From Aureobasidium sp. EXF-3400 (lineage: Eukaryota; Ascomycota; Dothideomycetes; Dothideales; Saccotheciaceae): DNA of 64,000 nucleotides. The DNA is taken from NCBI GenBank assembly GCA_024195585.1, contig SWBL01000158.1, positions 1 to 64,000 on the forward strand. Reading direction: 5' to 3'. A program made the position numbers and the translations under genes. The notes under the pieces are model-generated. The model made no database searches. It was not told where the DNA came from and saw nothing but the letters and a program-made list of their open reading frames with translations. Shown here piece by piece: positions 1-12,200 of this stretch (position 1 is its first letter; each line of letters begins with the position of its first letter).

Positions 1-562
1 CAACACCAACAACATCTGGATGAACCTCCGCGCCGTCAAGCGCATCGTCGAGAACAACGAGCTCGCCATGGAGATCATCCCCAACGGCAAGTCGATCCCC
101 GCCGACAAGAAGGGCGAGGCCGATGTCAGCATCGTCCAGCTCGAGACCGCCGTCGGTGCCGCCATCCGCCACTTCCACAACGCACACGGTGTCAACGTCC
201 CCCGCCGTCGTTTCCTCCCCGTCAAGACCTGCTCCGATTTGATGCTGGTCAAGTCTGACCTGTACACCCTCAAGCACGGTCAGCTCATCATGGACCCCAA
301 CCGCTTCGGCCCCGCTCCCCTCATCAAGCTCGGTGGTGACTTCAAGAAGGTCTCGAGCTTCCAGAGCCGCATTCCCAGCATCCCCAAGATCCTCGAGCTC
401 GACCACTTGACCATCACTGGTCCCGTCAACCTCGGCCGTGGCGTCACCTGCAAGGGTACCGTCATCATCGTTGCCAGCGAGGGTCAGACCATCGATATTC
501 CCCCAGGTTCCATCCTCGAGAACGTTGTTGTCCAGGGTAGCTTGAGACTTCTCGAGCACTAG
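1..562 (+). CDS. ugp1: UTP-glucose-1-phosphate uridylyltransferase, C-terminal part (5' end outside window)
   Basis: This is the 3' end of the gene for UDP-glucose pyrophosphorylase, the cytosolic enzyme that makes UDP-glucose from UTP and glucose-1-phosphate for glucan, glycogen and trehalose synthesis. The open frame runs from base 2 without an in-window start and ends at the TAG at 560-562, leaving about 186 residues. Visible hallmarks are NTNNIW at the very start, the [13 protein letters not shown] block that closes the catalytic domain, and a C-terminal segment with the spaced hydrophobic pattern of the left-handed beta-helix that mediates oligomerisation in this family. No intron is seen in this part. 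Codon use is strongly C-ending, as expected for a highly expressed housekeeping gene. The family call is secure; only the missing N-terminal two thirds cannot be judged. Confidence 0.97.
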   Translation, partial: NTNNIWMNLRAVKRIVENNELAMEIIPNGKSIPADKKGEADVSIVQLETAVGAAIRHFHNAHGVNVPRRRFLPVKTCSDLMLVKSDLYTLKHGQLIMDPNRFGPAPLIKLGGDFKKVSSFQSRIPSIPKILELDHLTITGPVNLGRGVTCKGTVIIVASEGQTIDIPPGSILENVVVQGSLRLLEH

Positions 563-1254
563 AAAAATTCATTCACAAATCGCGTGTCATTATGGAAAAG
601 GGTCAAGAGACGCAGTAGATACCACGGAACATTCAGTAATTATTTCATTTTAAAGTCATGGCGAATTCATGCATTTTTCTACAAAGCCTGCCAGTTCCAG
701 TTCAGCTCTACTCGTATCGTTGCCAATGCGTGATGCTTCAAGGTTTTAATATCATCATGTCGGAAATTACGCGAGAAATTGGCTGACCCCAATGCGTTCC
801 TTGTGACGATCAACGAGATGCTCAAAAACGCGCTTCTCCAAGAAGGCTGGAACCATCGATTTGAAGAGCGAAGCCTTGAGCGAACAGAGAATATTTAACA
901 TTTCATGTGTTGTTCTTGGTGGTTGGGTGACATTTACTGGTGCAGGGGAACCATGACATAGGTTGACAAAAGTTGGTTCAGCTTGGCGCGGCACGTTTGG
1001 TCGATGATGAGTGTTTTGGAGTTTGTTGGCGGGTCCTGCGCAGGACGATCTTTGTAACTCTGCTACACCTCACGGGAATCCTGTAGCAAGTCTCTGGCAC
1101 TCTCAGGACCGCTTGATGTCTGAGTGTATCTGAAGTGCGGCCATGTCGCGTCGTGTCCAACAAGTCCAAGCCGCCGTATCCGCACAACAGCAGCCTCCGC
1201 CTTCACGAGCCCCGTGTAGTATTCGCCTATAATCGTCGTCGCCATAGCGCGGCG
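563..1254. other. Intergenic: ugp1 3' flank and SRF1 upstream region
   Basis: There is no supportable gene here. The first part is the AT-richer 3' flank of ugp1. The rest is presumed promoter and leader of the SRF1-like gene. The SRF1 frame stays open upstream to an ATG at 1135, so a longer N-terminus is possible. Confidence 0.6.
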
Positions 1255-2418
1255 ATGCAGCCATTCCAGGGCTTCCCTGCTTCCGCATCAAACCAAGCAC
1301 CCGACTCACAATCTTCGACGTTTAACGCTTCAAACCACGTCCGCGACTCGTCATCGGCCGACAACCGCGTTGTCCGCTCCATCCCGCCATGGGTCCACAC
1401 CGAAGACGACAGCGACGATGAGTCTATCGACCAGACACAGCGCCTCCTCCCTCTCGCCAATGCTGTTCCCGCTTCACATCACTATCTCCCCGCTCCGCCC
1501 ACCCAGCACAAAGCCCCTGGCCGCAAATGGGATCATATACGTTCTGCCGAACCTCCCCTGTTGGACCAACCCATCGACACCAACCAGCAACGATGGCTTC
1601 CCTACATGCTGTCAGGTCCTCAGCCAAGAGGTGTGCCGGGAGCCAGACTTGTCTCTGATGCCTGGATGGACGAAAACATGCCCCATCTCGCCAGTACATG
1701 GACTGCTGTTGAACCCGAGAAACCCTCGGAAAAGCCAAAGGGCCTCTGGCTGTTTACTGCGGAGAGACGCTCAAAGACTTTTACGCGCATCTCGGTATGT
1801 ATACATGTCTCCATGTTTTTTATGTTACTTGCTGATTTTTGTTGCAGCGCATCATCCTCAAGAATCCTTTCGTCCCACTTGTCTTTCGTCTTATTGTCCT
1901 TACCTTCACTCTGGCCGGTCTTGGATTAGGTGCCAGAGTATTCCACGAAGCCAACGCAGTCAACCGCCAGGGTGAAGGTCCTTGTAGCAAGCGTGCCTCG
2001 ACGTATATGGCCATTGTCTTGGACAGCGCTGCTGTGCCTTACATTGGCTATATTACATGGGATGAATACCTGAGCAAACCGTGAGTAGCACTCGCCACAA
2101 GTTCCATATGTGATTGTTGCTGACCTATCTCGCGACAGGCTTGGACTCCGAAGTGCTACGGCCAAAGTCTCTCTCCTTCTGGTCGACCTCTTTTTCATTG
2201 TTTTCTACTCGTCAAATCTTTCGCTGGCTCTGGACGCCTTGGACGATCCTCGCTGGGCTTGCTTTGACCACAACGAATCTCTACTTTCCAACTGCCCCGC
2301 TTCTCCTCGCATATGTCGGTCACAACAGGGACTATCTGGCGTTTTGGTTGTTGCTTTGATGGCGTGGCTCTTCACTTTCGTTATTAGTGTACTTAGGGTA
2401 GTGGAGCGTCTTCGTTAG
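1255..2418 (+). CDS. srf1: Regulator of phospholipase D, Srf1 family membrane protein
   Basis: The three exons are 1255-1794, 1848-2080 and 2139-2418, giving 350 residues. Introns of 53 and 58 nt have clean GT..AG ends and restore one frame. The first 170 residues are Ser/Pro-rich and look disordered. The conserved core begins near residue 175 (RSKTFTRIS then RIILKNPFVPLVFRL) and carries about four membrane segments. Between them sit the family blocks YMAIVLDSAAVPYIGY, ITWDEYLSKPLGLRSA and LLVDLFFIVFYSSNLSLAL. In budding yeast Srf1 is a membrane partner that controls the phospholipase D Spo14; the family assignment here rests on remembered motif similarity. The start at 1255 is chosen because sequence before it is not protein-like, but the in-frame ATG at 1135 cannot be excluded. 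Confidence 0.8.
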
Positions 2419-2915
2419 CTAGGAAAGGCGCAGCATCATGTTCCTTTGTAATCAATCATTTTGTTTCCATGTTCGTGTATGTTTTTATAAAGATCTAGAC
2501 ATGCTCGTTTTCTACGGCTCTTCTCCACAAATCACCGATATTGGTCATCTCCAGATCTGCCTCGCAACGTCTGGAACAAGATCGAGCTGCGTGGAGCCAT
2601 GAATGATTTGTTGGACTGCTTCTCACATTGTCTATTCGACAGTCAGGTGGCTTGTCTTGATCGAAGGCATAGCTTGCGAGTCTCGACCTATCTTTGCTAG
2701 CATCGCAGAGAGGTCTGTCCCAGATGTGGCTGAGCTATGGAATTGCAACAACTGCTAAGCCACATATTGAACACACAGCCACAAACTTCGACGTCACGAT
2801 AAGGGTCTAGGGAGTAGATGATACAAACGCATTTCGCAACCTCTCTTTCCTTCCCTTTTCGTCAACAGCAGCAAGAAACTACCGATCACACGCCCCTTCC
2901 ACAATCGCCACGAAC
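2419..2915. other. Intergenic between SRF1 and the KHE-related gene
   Basis: No coding signal of its own. It should hold the SRF1 3' flank and the promoter of the downstream mitochondrial gene. Confidence 0.6.
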
Positions 2916-3909
2916 ATGCGTTTATTCCTCCTTCCAATCTCAACGCGGCGCACTCTCGTCTACTGCGATCGTGTCGCAACTCAAGTCAACGCTAGCGGAA
3001 AACTGTCCTACCACGACCGCATCGTCAACAAAGCCAATGCGACGTGGGCAGACTGGGAAAACTCACCCAACAAGTACAAGAAGAAGCTCACCGACTACGG
3101 CAATGTCATCTTCAACCGCATCTCCTATGAGGAGTGGGGACTCAAGACCTTGCCCTCGTCGACTGCAGACCTCACGCCTACCGAAATCGTCTTCCCTGGC
3201 CGCTTCTTGGACCAGAAAAAGGTTCCCGATATCTTGAGAAAGCTCGCAACCGAGAGACAGGGTCTTCACACAAAGAGGTTCTGGGGCAGTCTGATCGGTC
3301 TGCCTTTTACCATTCCTGTTGGACTACTCCCTGTCATCCCAAATATTCCTGGACTCTACCTTGCTTTCCGTGCATGGTCACATTTCAAAGGTCAGTTTGA
3401 GAGTCTCCCCATACCTTTCTAAGCAGTGGCTGTTGCTCTGGCAGTTTGATCGAGCTAGAAATAAAGAAAAGCCTAGTCAAGACGCACCGACTAACAGCCT
3501 CTCAGCATTGTATGGCTCCAAATATCTCGAAGCTCTGATCAATAGTAAAGAGCCCTTGATAACCATGTCTCCATCAAAGGCTTTGGACGATCTTTACGCT
3601 GCAGGCTTGATACATCCTTCTCGAGAACACTCAAGACAAGCCTCTCTGCCTTCAGAAACCGAGTCTCAAGAAGTCGCCGACCTTGTCGCTAGACAGACGA
3701 ATAACGACGCTGCCGACGTTATGCTTCTCAAGCGTTGGAATGGCAAATTACTTGCCGAACAATTTAAACTTCCGGGCATGGAGCTCGAGATCGAGAGAGC
3801 TGTCGAGCAGGTCCAGAAGAATATCGATGCTGAATCCGCGGCATTGGACGAGAAGGAGAAAACCAACACGACGACAGCAAAGCATACGCTTTCGGACGAG
3901 AAAAAGTAA
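2916..3909 (+). CDS. Mitochondrial K+-H+ exchange-related protein (Mit_KHE1 / Mrx19 family)
   Basis: Two exons, 2916-3390 and 3506-3909, encode 292 residues. The 115-nt intron is in phase 1 and rejoins SHFK to ALYGSKYLE, which is contiguous in the family. The N-terminus is short, basic and Ser/Thr-containing, as in a mitochondrial presequence. The core has the block TKRFWGSLIGLPFTIPVGLLPVIPNIPGLYLAFRAWSH, a paired hydrophobic hairpin typical of the fungal family that includes yeast Ylh47/Mrx19-type proteins implicated in K+/H+ exchange at the inner mitochondrial membrane. The C-terminal 120 residues are charged and predicted helical, ending in a Lys/Glu/Thr-rich tail. The biochemical role of the family is only partly established, so the call is to family rather than activity. 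Confidence 0.82.
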
Positions 3910-4089
3910 CGTGCTGGGATATCCTGCTACCAATCCCAACTCTATTTTGTGTTCCTTCTCAAATTCGCGGATCCGCCTCTTCAATATCCAGCGTCCGTTC
4001 GTGGTTGTTGGTTCTATGTCTGGATCCTCCTTCTAAACTGGTGTCTAATTTTCGTTCTGGGAAGTGTGAGGGCACGGTTCTCGGAGGCG

Positions 4090-5138
4090 TTACCGAGCTG
4101 TATATCCTCCGTCGACTGGCAATGCGACCTGCGATCGTGTCAGTACAGTTCCAGACTCTCGACACAACCCGCTTACCCCTGTTATCCACGAAGAGTCTTC
4201 CGAAGCTAGGAACACAGCAGCCCGCGCAATGTCGTCCGGAATACCCAATCCACGGAACGGATGCAGGCTAATTATGTGTTCCTGCGTCTCTTCGTCCCTC
4301 AATACCTCGCTCGTCATCTGAGATGAAGTCCCTGCATGTCTCGTCAGTACGTACTGATACATCCGAAGTATCTTTACACTTACATCCAGGACATATGCAG
4401 TTAACGTGTATTCTGTGAGGCGCGCAATCCAATGCGACCGCCTTCGTCATGTTGACAATGGCACCTTTAGAAGCACAATAGCTAGCAAAGTTGCTCGTCC
4501 CTACCATTCCGAAGATACTCGCGACATTGACAATCCAACCGCGATCTCCATTCGGATGTGGATCTTGACTGAGCATTTGCCTCGATGCATATTTGCAACC
4601 AAGAAACACACCCTTCGAATTCACTTGTTGTATATCGTCCCACAGCTCCTCGTCGGCACTCCAGATAGGTTGTAGCGTCTCGAGGTCGAAGGTAATACCG
4701 GCGTTGTTTACGAAGCTGCGTCCATGTCAGAAATGAGCACAGTATCAGAGGCGATTGGACGTACATGTCAAGTCGCCCGTAATGGGACACCGTCGTCCTC
4801 ACCAGATTCTCGACCTCCTGGCTGCATCCCACGTTCGTGGCGACGAACAGAGCATTGCATCCACTATTGAGGATCACGTTGTGCGTTGCTTCGTCACCAC
4901 CAGAATCGCTGTCACTGTCTGCTGTCGGCTCTGTATCCGCGCACACCACGTGTGCACCCTCACTCGAAAATCGAAGTGCAATCGCTCGACCAATCCCCGA
5001 AGACGATCCTGTAACGCTAAACTCTTGTCAGCTAAAGCGAACGAACAACACCGTCTGGAATTTCTGGATGAGACAATTGTCAGTCACCTACATTGCTACT
5101 TTGTTATGCAGCCGTCCACATGCACCGTTGGCCATCAT
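4090..5138 (-). CDS. Short-chain dehydrogenase/reductase, classical SDR
   Basis: Five exons on the minus strand (5138-5092, 5016-4765, 4715-4384, 4331-4177, 4128-4090) give 274 residues. All four introns are 48-75 nt with GT..AG ends, and every join restores a family motif: IVTGSSSGIG for NAD(P) binding near residues 16-25, FVNNAGI near 101-107, catalytic Ser about 166, Tyr about 179 in YCASK with Lys about 183, a C-P-G block, and a C-terminal LPVDGGY. These are the marks of a cytosolic classical SDR of the glucose-1-dehydrogenase/3-oxoacyl-reductase-like type. The substrate cannot be inferred. The gene borders the long gene-poor stretch to its right and is convergent with the KHE-related gene on its left (180 nt apart). 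An acidic D-S-D-S insert near residue 55 is unusual for the family. Confidence 0.86.
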
Positions 5139-7426
5139 CGCTGAGGAAGCCTCCTCCTATCGCTGTATTACTTGTTGGAGTCCTTCGGTGGTGATCCTGG
5201 AGTTGCGGCTTATGCACGGTGACCGACTCTTTGAATCAGGGATCAGTAATCATGTAAGCCGATCGTTGTGTAACAGCAGATGTATCTCAACCAAGCTTGA
5301 ATGCTTTTCAAGTCAGATAGTTCCCGCTCAGAGCTCGAAGTTACTCGAAGAAACCGGAGGTATGAATACCTTGGCTATGAGCTGTTGGGCTCTCACTCTC
5401 GCGAAAACAGCCAGTTCTAGGGCTGAGAGCAACCTTCCAGGGATGATGCAAAGCGTTGATTGGGACTGTTCGTCAGGGGAACAGGGCTTTCTGGCTGATA
5501 TGCCACTAAAGGGTCTGCGGGTTGGAGACCAGGACCGGACCAACGGTCGGATACTGTGAGGGAGTGACGATGTAGGGTAGAAAGCCAAATTGCGGCTCGG
5601 GGCCCATACGAGGAAAGGTGCGCAGACCGTTCCTAATGATACTGATCTGCCAGAAAATCGTGATCCAGGATCGGCCTCTACCCAGCCGGTCGAACAAACT
5701 AGCTACAACCACCAGGACTGATTCGAGCACGCGCCTAACGGCGCCGGCTTGTGGGGATTGCAGTGCTCGGCACATACGCATGGTCTGCCGACAAAAAGTT
5801 CCCAGATTGCTGGCGATCGACCGGCAGTTGTGGTTTAAGGTGTTTATTTGGAACATGCGGTGACCCCTTGACTGTATCGGACCCACGCAGGCAGAAGGGA
5901 TCGTTCTGACATGGAACGTTTTTCGTTCCATTACGTGGAGGTTCAGCTGTTGTAATTCCCATCGAAGCGCACCTAGAATCAATTAACTTCAAGAGCATGC
6001 ATGACATTTAGTTACGAGGCCTGTATAAACTTCCGCTTTGCATGCTTTGTCCCTGGTCCAGAACTGAGAAAGCTACAAACTCGGAGCAGCCGAACGGTGT
6101 TCTCTAGTGTTCCAAAGCAAGCCGGATCTGCAGACATTCATATGAAAGAGAAGAATTCACTCAAAGAGTGAGACAACCAATCAGTACCAGTCATGTCGCG
6201 CGTCATAAGCAAAGATCAACTAGTTGCAGGGACGAAGTATATTAAATCCGTGTAACGCGTGGTGTCGAGGATTAGGCACGCACGTGAGCAATATGTTTAA
6301 TCATGTACTTTTTCGAGGTCAAACTTACCTACGGAACTACGGATCGTGATCTGGTACATGCGGTAGGGTTTCAGCAGTTGTGGCTGCCCGTTTGTCCAAA
6401 GCGAACTGGTCACCGGCCCCGAGCAATGCTATGCATCGATCAAGATTCGGAATCAGGCGCTTGCCGCCCGGCGGCTCTGTCTGAGTCCTTTGTGACATCA
6501 GTTTGGGGAAGAGAAATAGGGCAGAGATCTAGATGGCTGTATAGAGAACTCGATGCTCAACACGGTAGCTACGCGATGATTGTACAGTTCCTTCCCTGTC
6601 CTTCCCTCCCTGATCCTTGTCTCCACACACCAGTCTGCTCTCTTCATCATTCGCCGACCGTGTACGCTTGGCAGCACGACAAACCAAGATTTGGTCGTGC
6701 AATTCTTCCGAGACGTTTAGCGATGTTCTCGACAGATGTGCGCAACTCAGCCACATCTTGAGGTCTGGTTCAATGTCTCGACTCTGTCTTAGAGTTACGA
6801 TCTAGGGCTTGGTAACAGTCAAACTCACCCTCTCGTACTGCGTACTACTTACGTGGATCTCGACAGGGTATTTGAAGTTTTTCGCGTGTGCTCAGCCGTC
6901 TTTCAGATGCAAGATCAAGTCGGCGTCTTTCGAAACAAGCGAGTGGACCTGCGACGTCGCTTCTCCTCAAGCATCCATTGGACCAGCCACATCTCAAGAG
7001 AGCCGTAGTGCCAAGGATTCCAACTCTAAATAACAGTCTAGCCAGCATCAGCACATGGAATACACGTATCCTAGTGAATGTTCTTTCACACGTCTTCCAC
7101 GCGACCACTACAGCGACAATGGTGTGAGCAAAGCACAAGGTTCAAGCCAGATAGACCTCGATGCGTACATTTTACAATCATCTTGCATACGACTGGAAAA
7201 GCTTCCAGCTGCGAGCGACATGGCTGCGGCCAATAGTGAGTGCGGAAACAGACGTCTACTGGCCCTTCCAAATCTTGGTCCGCCTCTAAACGACGCCGTT
7301 CGACTCCTCAATCTACGGGGTATTAGTCTCCGTGGAAGATTGCGAAAGGATTAAGATCTTCATGTCTGCAAGTACATGTCCTTAGTATGCTAATAGATTA
7401 ACTTTTGCAGGCGCCTAAAGCACTAG
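5139..7426. other. Gene-poor stretch left of the transposon
   Basis: I find no frame with family motifs, no plausible spliced gene and no RNA gene. The open frames here are short, Arg/Ser/Cys-rich and without conserved patterns. Base composition is ordinary, unlike the AT-rich transposon that follows. Confidence 0.55.
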
Positions 7427-7452
7427 TAAGCTAGCTTACCCTAAAGCTGCGC
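7427..7452 (+). repeat. Left terminal inverted repeat of the transposon
   Basis: It starts TAAGCTAGCTTACCC and continues CTAAAGCTGCGC. The reverse complement of the right end differs only at positions 8 and 9. The first TA is probably the duplicated target site. Confidence 0.88.
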
Positions 7453-7507
7453 GTTTCGCGAATTCGTGCTTCATTAATACAACCACTTCTAACTCAATTA
7501 ATTTAAT

Positions 7508-9115
7508 AACCATAACGTCGCTATAGCTTAACGCGAGCTTTAGATCGAGCTAGCTCTTTAAGCTATCTATAAAGGAGAGGTTAATTCGATCCGAGCTACG
7601 CATCGCGTATATAATATACCTAAATCTACACTCTGCGCACGTCTTAATAGAATAATAAACCGACGTATAGTACACTAATATCGTAAGAGGCTTTCTACTC
7701 GATAAGAGGAGTTCCTTATTAACTGGATCCTTAAATAAGAGATATAAGGCTTCCCTCCCTTATACGCTTATACTTATAAAATGGCTACCCGAATTATACG
7801 TATAAATAGCAATACCTAAGAGCTTAGAAAGAGATTCGTTATAAAGTTAATTCGAGATAATCTACGTATTGCCTTAATTATAGGAAGGCCTATTAAATAA
7901 GCTCGTATTAATAGAATAAACCCTAAGGTAATATAAGAGTTCTATACCTTATACGAACGCATTGTTCGTAATTATAATATTTAGCTATATAATATATAGA
8001 ATATAGATAAGCACAGCATTGCTCTAGGTATATATACTAACTTATACGTTCTTAGATTATTAAATAAGAAGCGCTTATACGTTAAATCACTAGAATCGCG
8101 TAAATAGGTGTTAATTATTAAGGTTATATCCCTATATAGTGGATTTATCCGCCCCCTTATAATTTTTAAGGGTATAGCACTATAAACTACATACTTTCCA
8201 ATTAATACGCCTAATTATTACTATACTAGCTCGGCTAACGGCTAGACTATAAATGCTAAAGGGTTATCTTAGCTTAAGACTATATTTAAACTAGAAATAA
8301 GGCCTTAAAACAACGAGTGGCGCCTTCTTATTATAGATAGCTATAGCAGCTATATAACTATCGATTTCCTCTAGTATTATAAGTAAAATAAGATACACCT
8401 CTTATTCCTACCTGCTTATATAAGCTATGTGTTATAACCTCTTAATCTTAGTGTTTTTATACCTCTTAAGTTAAGATACCGGTCTAAAATTATAGCGTTA
8501 GCTTCGCTTAATAATGCCTTACCTATTAAAAAGTAACGCTTTATTACCTACTACTATTTAGCTTAAAAAGAGACCTTTATACCTCGTCTATTACGTGTAG
8601 GTTAGTAAGTAGTAGGTCTTTACCTATATAATCCGTTAAAAGGGCTTAATTCCTCCTAAGTATAAGGCTTAAAACCACGTTAAATTACACTACTATAACG
8701 TTAAGAAACACCTTTAATTTTTAGCACACTAAAGAGCTCTTAATATATATATCGAACTACTTAATTAATTCGTAAAAAATAGGGCGAGAAATAGGCACTA
8801 TATTAAGCTCTATATAAGGCTAGCTATGTAATTAACCATCTTAACGTAAAACAGGTCGCTTTATAACACTATAACGCTTAACTCGAGTCCTAAGTTAAAG
8901 GACTAGCTATTAAGAGGCGGAAGAGGGTCCTAGTTAACCTAAACCTTAAGTTTACTACTATACAAAATGTTATATAAGCAAGGGAGGCTCTTATAACATA
9001 AGAGGCATAGGAGGCAGCACGTTAGGTTAAATACGACGCATCTGCTGCTATACGTAAGCTCGTAGAGCAGAGCATTAAATCGCTCCAATTCGAGTGGCAG
9101 ATAGACAACTTTTGA
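7508..9115 (+). pseudogene. pogo-type transposase pseudogene (CENPB-type HTH plus DDE_1)
   Basis: One reading frame (positions equal to 2 modulo 3) spans the whole region, about 535 codons. It has many in-frame TAA/TAG stops but no frameshift, and ends in QIDNF and a stop at 9113-9115. In order it shows an N-terminal helix-turn-helix (VYNIPKSTLCARLN), the CENPB/pogo block EEFLINWIL..GFPPLYAYTYKMA, the first catalytic Asp at 8006-8008 (NIDKHSIALG), and a second at 8336-8338 (RLLIIDSYSSYI). The third catalytic position at 8444-8446 lies in a PLNLSVF context and now reads Asn instead of the expected Asp. Most stops fall where Gln (CAA/CAG) would be expected, which is the C-to-T signature of RIP. 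No ATG remains at the probable start; the 5' limit is approximate. Confidence 0.88.
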
Positions 9116-9158
9116 TGTATATACAGCTGAATTCATCGAGGCCTTAGAGCTGCGCAGC

Positions 9159-9202
9159 TGCGCAGCTTTAGGGGGTGCGCAGCTTTAGGGTAACTTAGCT
9201 TA
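9159..9202 (-). repeat. Right terminal inverted repeat with a duplicated inner part
   Basis: The right TIR lies at 9177-9202. Its inner 15 nt (TGCGCAGCTTTAGGG) occurs twice in direct orientation, at 9159-9173 and 9176-9190, so the right end carries an extra partial TIR copy that the left end lacks. Confidence 0.82.
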
Positions 9203-12200
9203 TCGACACACACGCAAGGAAAGGATCATATCGGCATGCATGTTATCACTGGATTATCACCAAGGCTTTATCACTTCCACTGCACCAAGGCCGCTTGTAT
9301 ATTGAGACACCCCTGTCTGCAATGCCTAGCTACATCCTGATTGTGACCTGCTCATCTGTCTCAAGCTCAATGTGTTGAATAAGGCTTTTGTCTGAGAGCT
9401 GTTCCTTCGAACGCTGTGGTGAGACAGGAGGATAAATCGAATGTCAGTGGCCTGTGGCTGGCATGACGCTCCTGGCGGATCAGGCTCCGAGTTTGAGTTC
9501 AGCAGTCTGCTTCGCTCCATACGAGATTCGCAGACAAACTGTTGAGAACTCCATCGTCCCTCGGTCCCACGTTGTTCATACCATAGAACTTTGATCTCAG
9601 AAGCTCTCAGCTCTCAGCTCTCAGCTCTCATGCGCGACCAACCGATCGGAACGCGTAATTGTCGATTAGGCCTTGTCTGTTTCGAGCCTTGGGAGAGGAC
9701 GCGGATCCACTAGACGCAATGGGATGGGTTGATAAGCGGCTAAGTTTAGGTTACCTCGCTGTCACCACCTACTAATGCACGTTCTCTCGTTGCACTATCT
9801 CTTATACACCGCCCAATCAACTGGAATCTTTACAGCTCAAGCCAATCTGCCACTCTTTGTGCATACTGCCACGACGATCCCCAGCTGACACCAGCATGAT
9901 CTTCGAGTAACGGCTTTCTCCCCGCGCTGATACACCGGTATAAACAACCCGATCAGGCGTCTTACGTTCTGAGTACAGCAGGATTTCGGCTGAAAGCAAT
10001 TAACTTTCAGGGCTTTACCCTGCTGATGCTCTCAGGGGAAAGACGACACGGCGATCCGCATACAGGGCGTGCCTCCAAGGCGCAGTGACAGCTCACTTAT
10101 CTCTGATTGACTACTGCCATGTATCACACTGCAACATGGTACTGCGCGGAGGAGGTTACGATCCACGCTTGAGCAATATGAAGGGGGTCTCGATGAAGAG
10201 GCTGCTGCAGGTATGCACGAGCAACCTGATTCTTTGTTGATGATCTGGCTACAGACCGGTTTCCAACGCCGCCTCGACCCCCACCCCTGCCACAATCAAT
10301 ACGCCGGCAGAAATCAGGGCTTATTGTACAGTGTTTTGATCCACAAGTCCCGATGTTTTGACCACCGCGTGCCAGCGAGTGTCTGCACCGATGCATGCCC
10401 TGATCTCGGTGTCACGGTGCACACTTACTATTCGAGATAAGCGCCGCTATTCTTGTTGATCGCGATTCTCTACGGAACCATTGTTCGTGCGCAGAAGTCA
10501 CGTAATTCATTAAGATGGCCACACAACTCGTGCTCCTTGTTCCTTGGTATGTTCGGTGCGATGGCTCGGTCTAGCTGAAGGTTCCATCATTGGCGGCAGT
10601 TCTGCACGAGACGTCCAGGATCAGAGTGTATTGTACGTGGCTGGATGTTGTGACTAACTAGTGACAAGTTAGGTAGGTGCAGCGAGGGTCTTGGGATTCA
10701 AACCAATCTCCCTCGGGTTCTGTCCGAGATTCTGTACCCTCAGAGCGCTCGAGCAACCAGCTGTGTACTACGTGTTCGGTTGCGGTTCACCAAGGGAACA
10801 CTTGAGTTCATGACCTAAGCTAAGTGCATAACCAAATGCAAACCTCTTGAACGGTCAAAGCGAGGAAAGATAAGCAAGTCTGTAACGGAGATACAGACTT
10901 GAGCGACTACAGTCAAGTTCTACTCGTTGTCGGACAAGCTCGGGAATCAAGACTGCGACGGCATGAACGAGGGAGTAACGACTCCACATCAGACTCAAGG
11001 CAGGTTACGAGAATACTGTCACTTTGACTTTGTCTTCTCGCCTCGGTCCATCAGCATGTAACCTATTGCACAAAGGTCCAAGAAGTATAACGAGTTCCAA
11101 CAGAAGATCTTATGAACAGAAGTTGAGCGATCAGTACCTTTCACAGAGCAAAACATCAGCAAGTCTTGGTCAAATTCTCGCAGAAACGCATGCTTGTATA
11201 TCAATTCGCAAGGAAAGAAGCATCCTGTGACTTACTTTCTCCCTTCCTTCCACTTCGGACTATGCTGGACTGAACATGAACTGAAGCTTTCATCTTTTAC
11301 CTTGTCGCAGTATCTGACACATGCATCAAACTGCTCCTCTCGATCTAGCTATGCACGCATTATAGATGAATATTTAGGCAATCTAAATACACCGAGATAT
11401 CCTGCCCTGTACCGTAGTACCGACGCTAGCTGCTTCCGGGTGAACATGTCTCTTTCTCAAATACAACAAGCAACAAGCAGTCTAGAGCAAAACCTCGGGC
11501 CGGGGTTTGACGGCCACAAAAACTTTGAAACATATTCTCATTTGACGTCGACAGTTGATGTCCTTGACTCACTGCTCTGGAGGAATTGAGGAGGATCGTG
11601 GTTTCTCGCGTTAAACAAGCAAGTCCAATACTTACGGAAATAACGACCAGGCCAAAGTGATGTCCGAACAGCTTCACTAGTCGGGGCTGACGAGGCTCAC
11701 ACAATTCCCGAAAGCCTCTTACTTCAACGTCTCTTCGCTCGGTTCGCGAGTCAGCTACACACAAGATCTGGCATCAGCCTCCGAGTCCCACTCTTTGAGT
11801 CTTTTCCCTCCTCGGAGTCCTTCCGAACAAGTCAGTACACTGACGACTTCACGAGTCGTGAACTCCAGGCCATCGCGCTGGGCTCGGCGGCTTGATTGCA
11901 CCAAACCCACCTGTTCACGGGTGGGGCCTTCGAGATGTGCAATACTCCCTCGCATATCGTAAAGGTATCAACGACCTAAGGTAGTACCATAGGTGGACCT
12001 CGCGGACGCCACATTCCCTCATGGCGGAACTTGTCCGGACTTTCTGTTTGGTAAGCCGTCAGCCTCCACCCTCGATTCGGATCGCACCGTCTCTGCGGAT
12101 CCCATTCTGTCCCCTTGGACCGACGATTGGAACAAGCTACTCCGTACAGATGAGACTATTGTCTCTTTGACAGAGAAAGAGACATAACCTTAGCAGCATG

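Larger units (their letters stand above)
7427..9202 (+). mobile_element. RIP-degraded pogo/Fot1-type (Tc1/mariner superfamily) DNA transposon
   Basis: The element is about 1.78 kb, bounded by near-perfect terminal inverted repeats of 26 nt (7427-7452 and 9177-9202, two mismatches) that begin with TA, the target dinucleotide duplicated by this superfamily. Composition changes sharply to AT-rich, with very many TA steps, exactly at these borders. The interior reads as a pogo-type transposase on the plus strand, dead through stop codons. The pattern of C-to-T and G-to-A changes fits repeat-induced point mutation. Size and domain order match intact fungal pogo/Fot1 elements (about 1.8-1.9 kb). 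There is one copy in the window. Confidence 0.9.

Noticed and set aside
6303..6761. 152-codon ORF left of the transposon
   Set aside because: Cys/His/Arg-scattered sequence with no ordered motif; treated as chance.
7436..7446. CCCTAA telomere-like hexamer in the transposon ends
   Set aside because: Only one copy per TIR and part of the inverted repeat; not telomeric sequence.
11194..11589. 131-codon ORF in the gene-poor region
   Set aside because: No recognisable motif and codon use unlike neighbouring genes; length is within chance expectation for such a long region.
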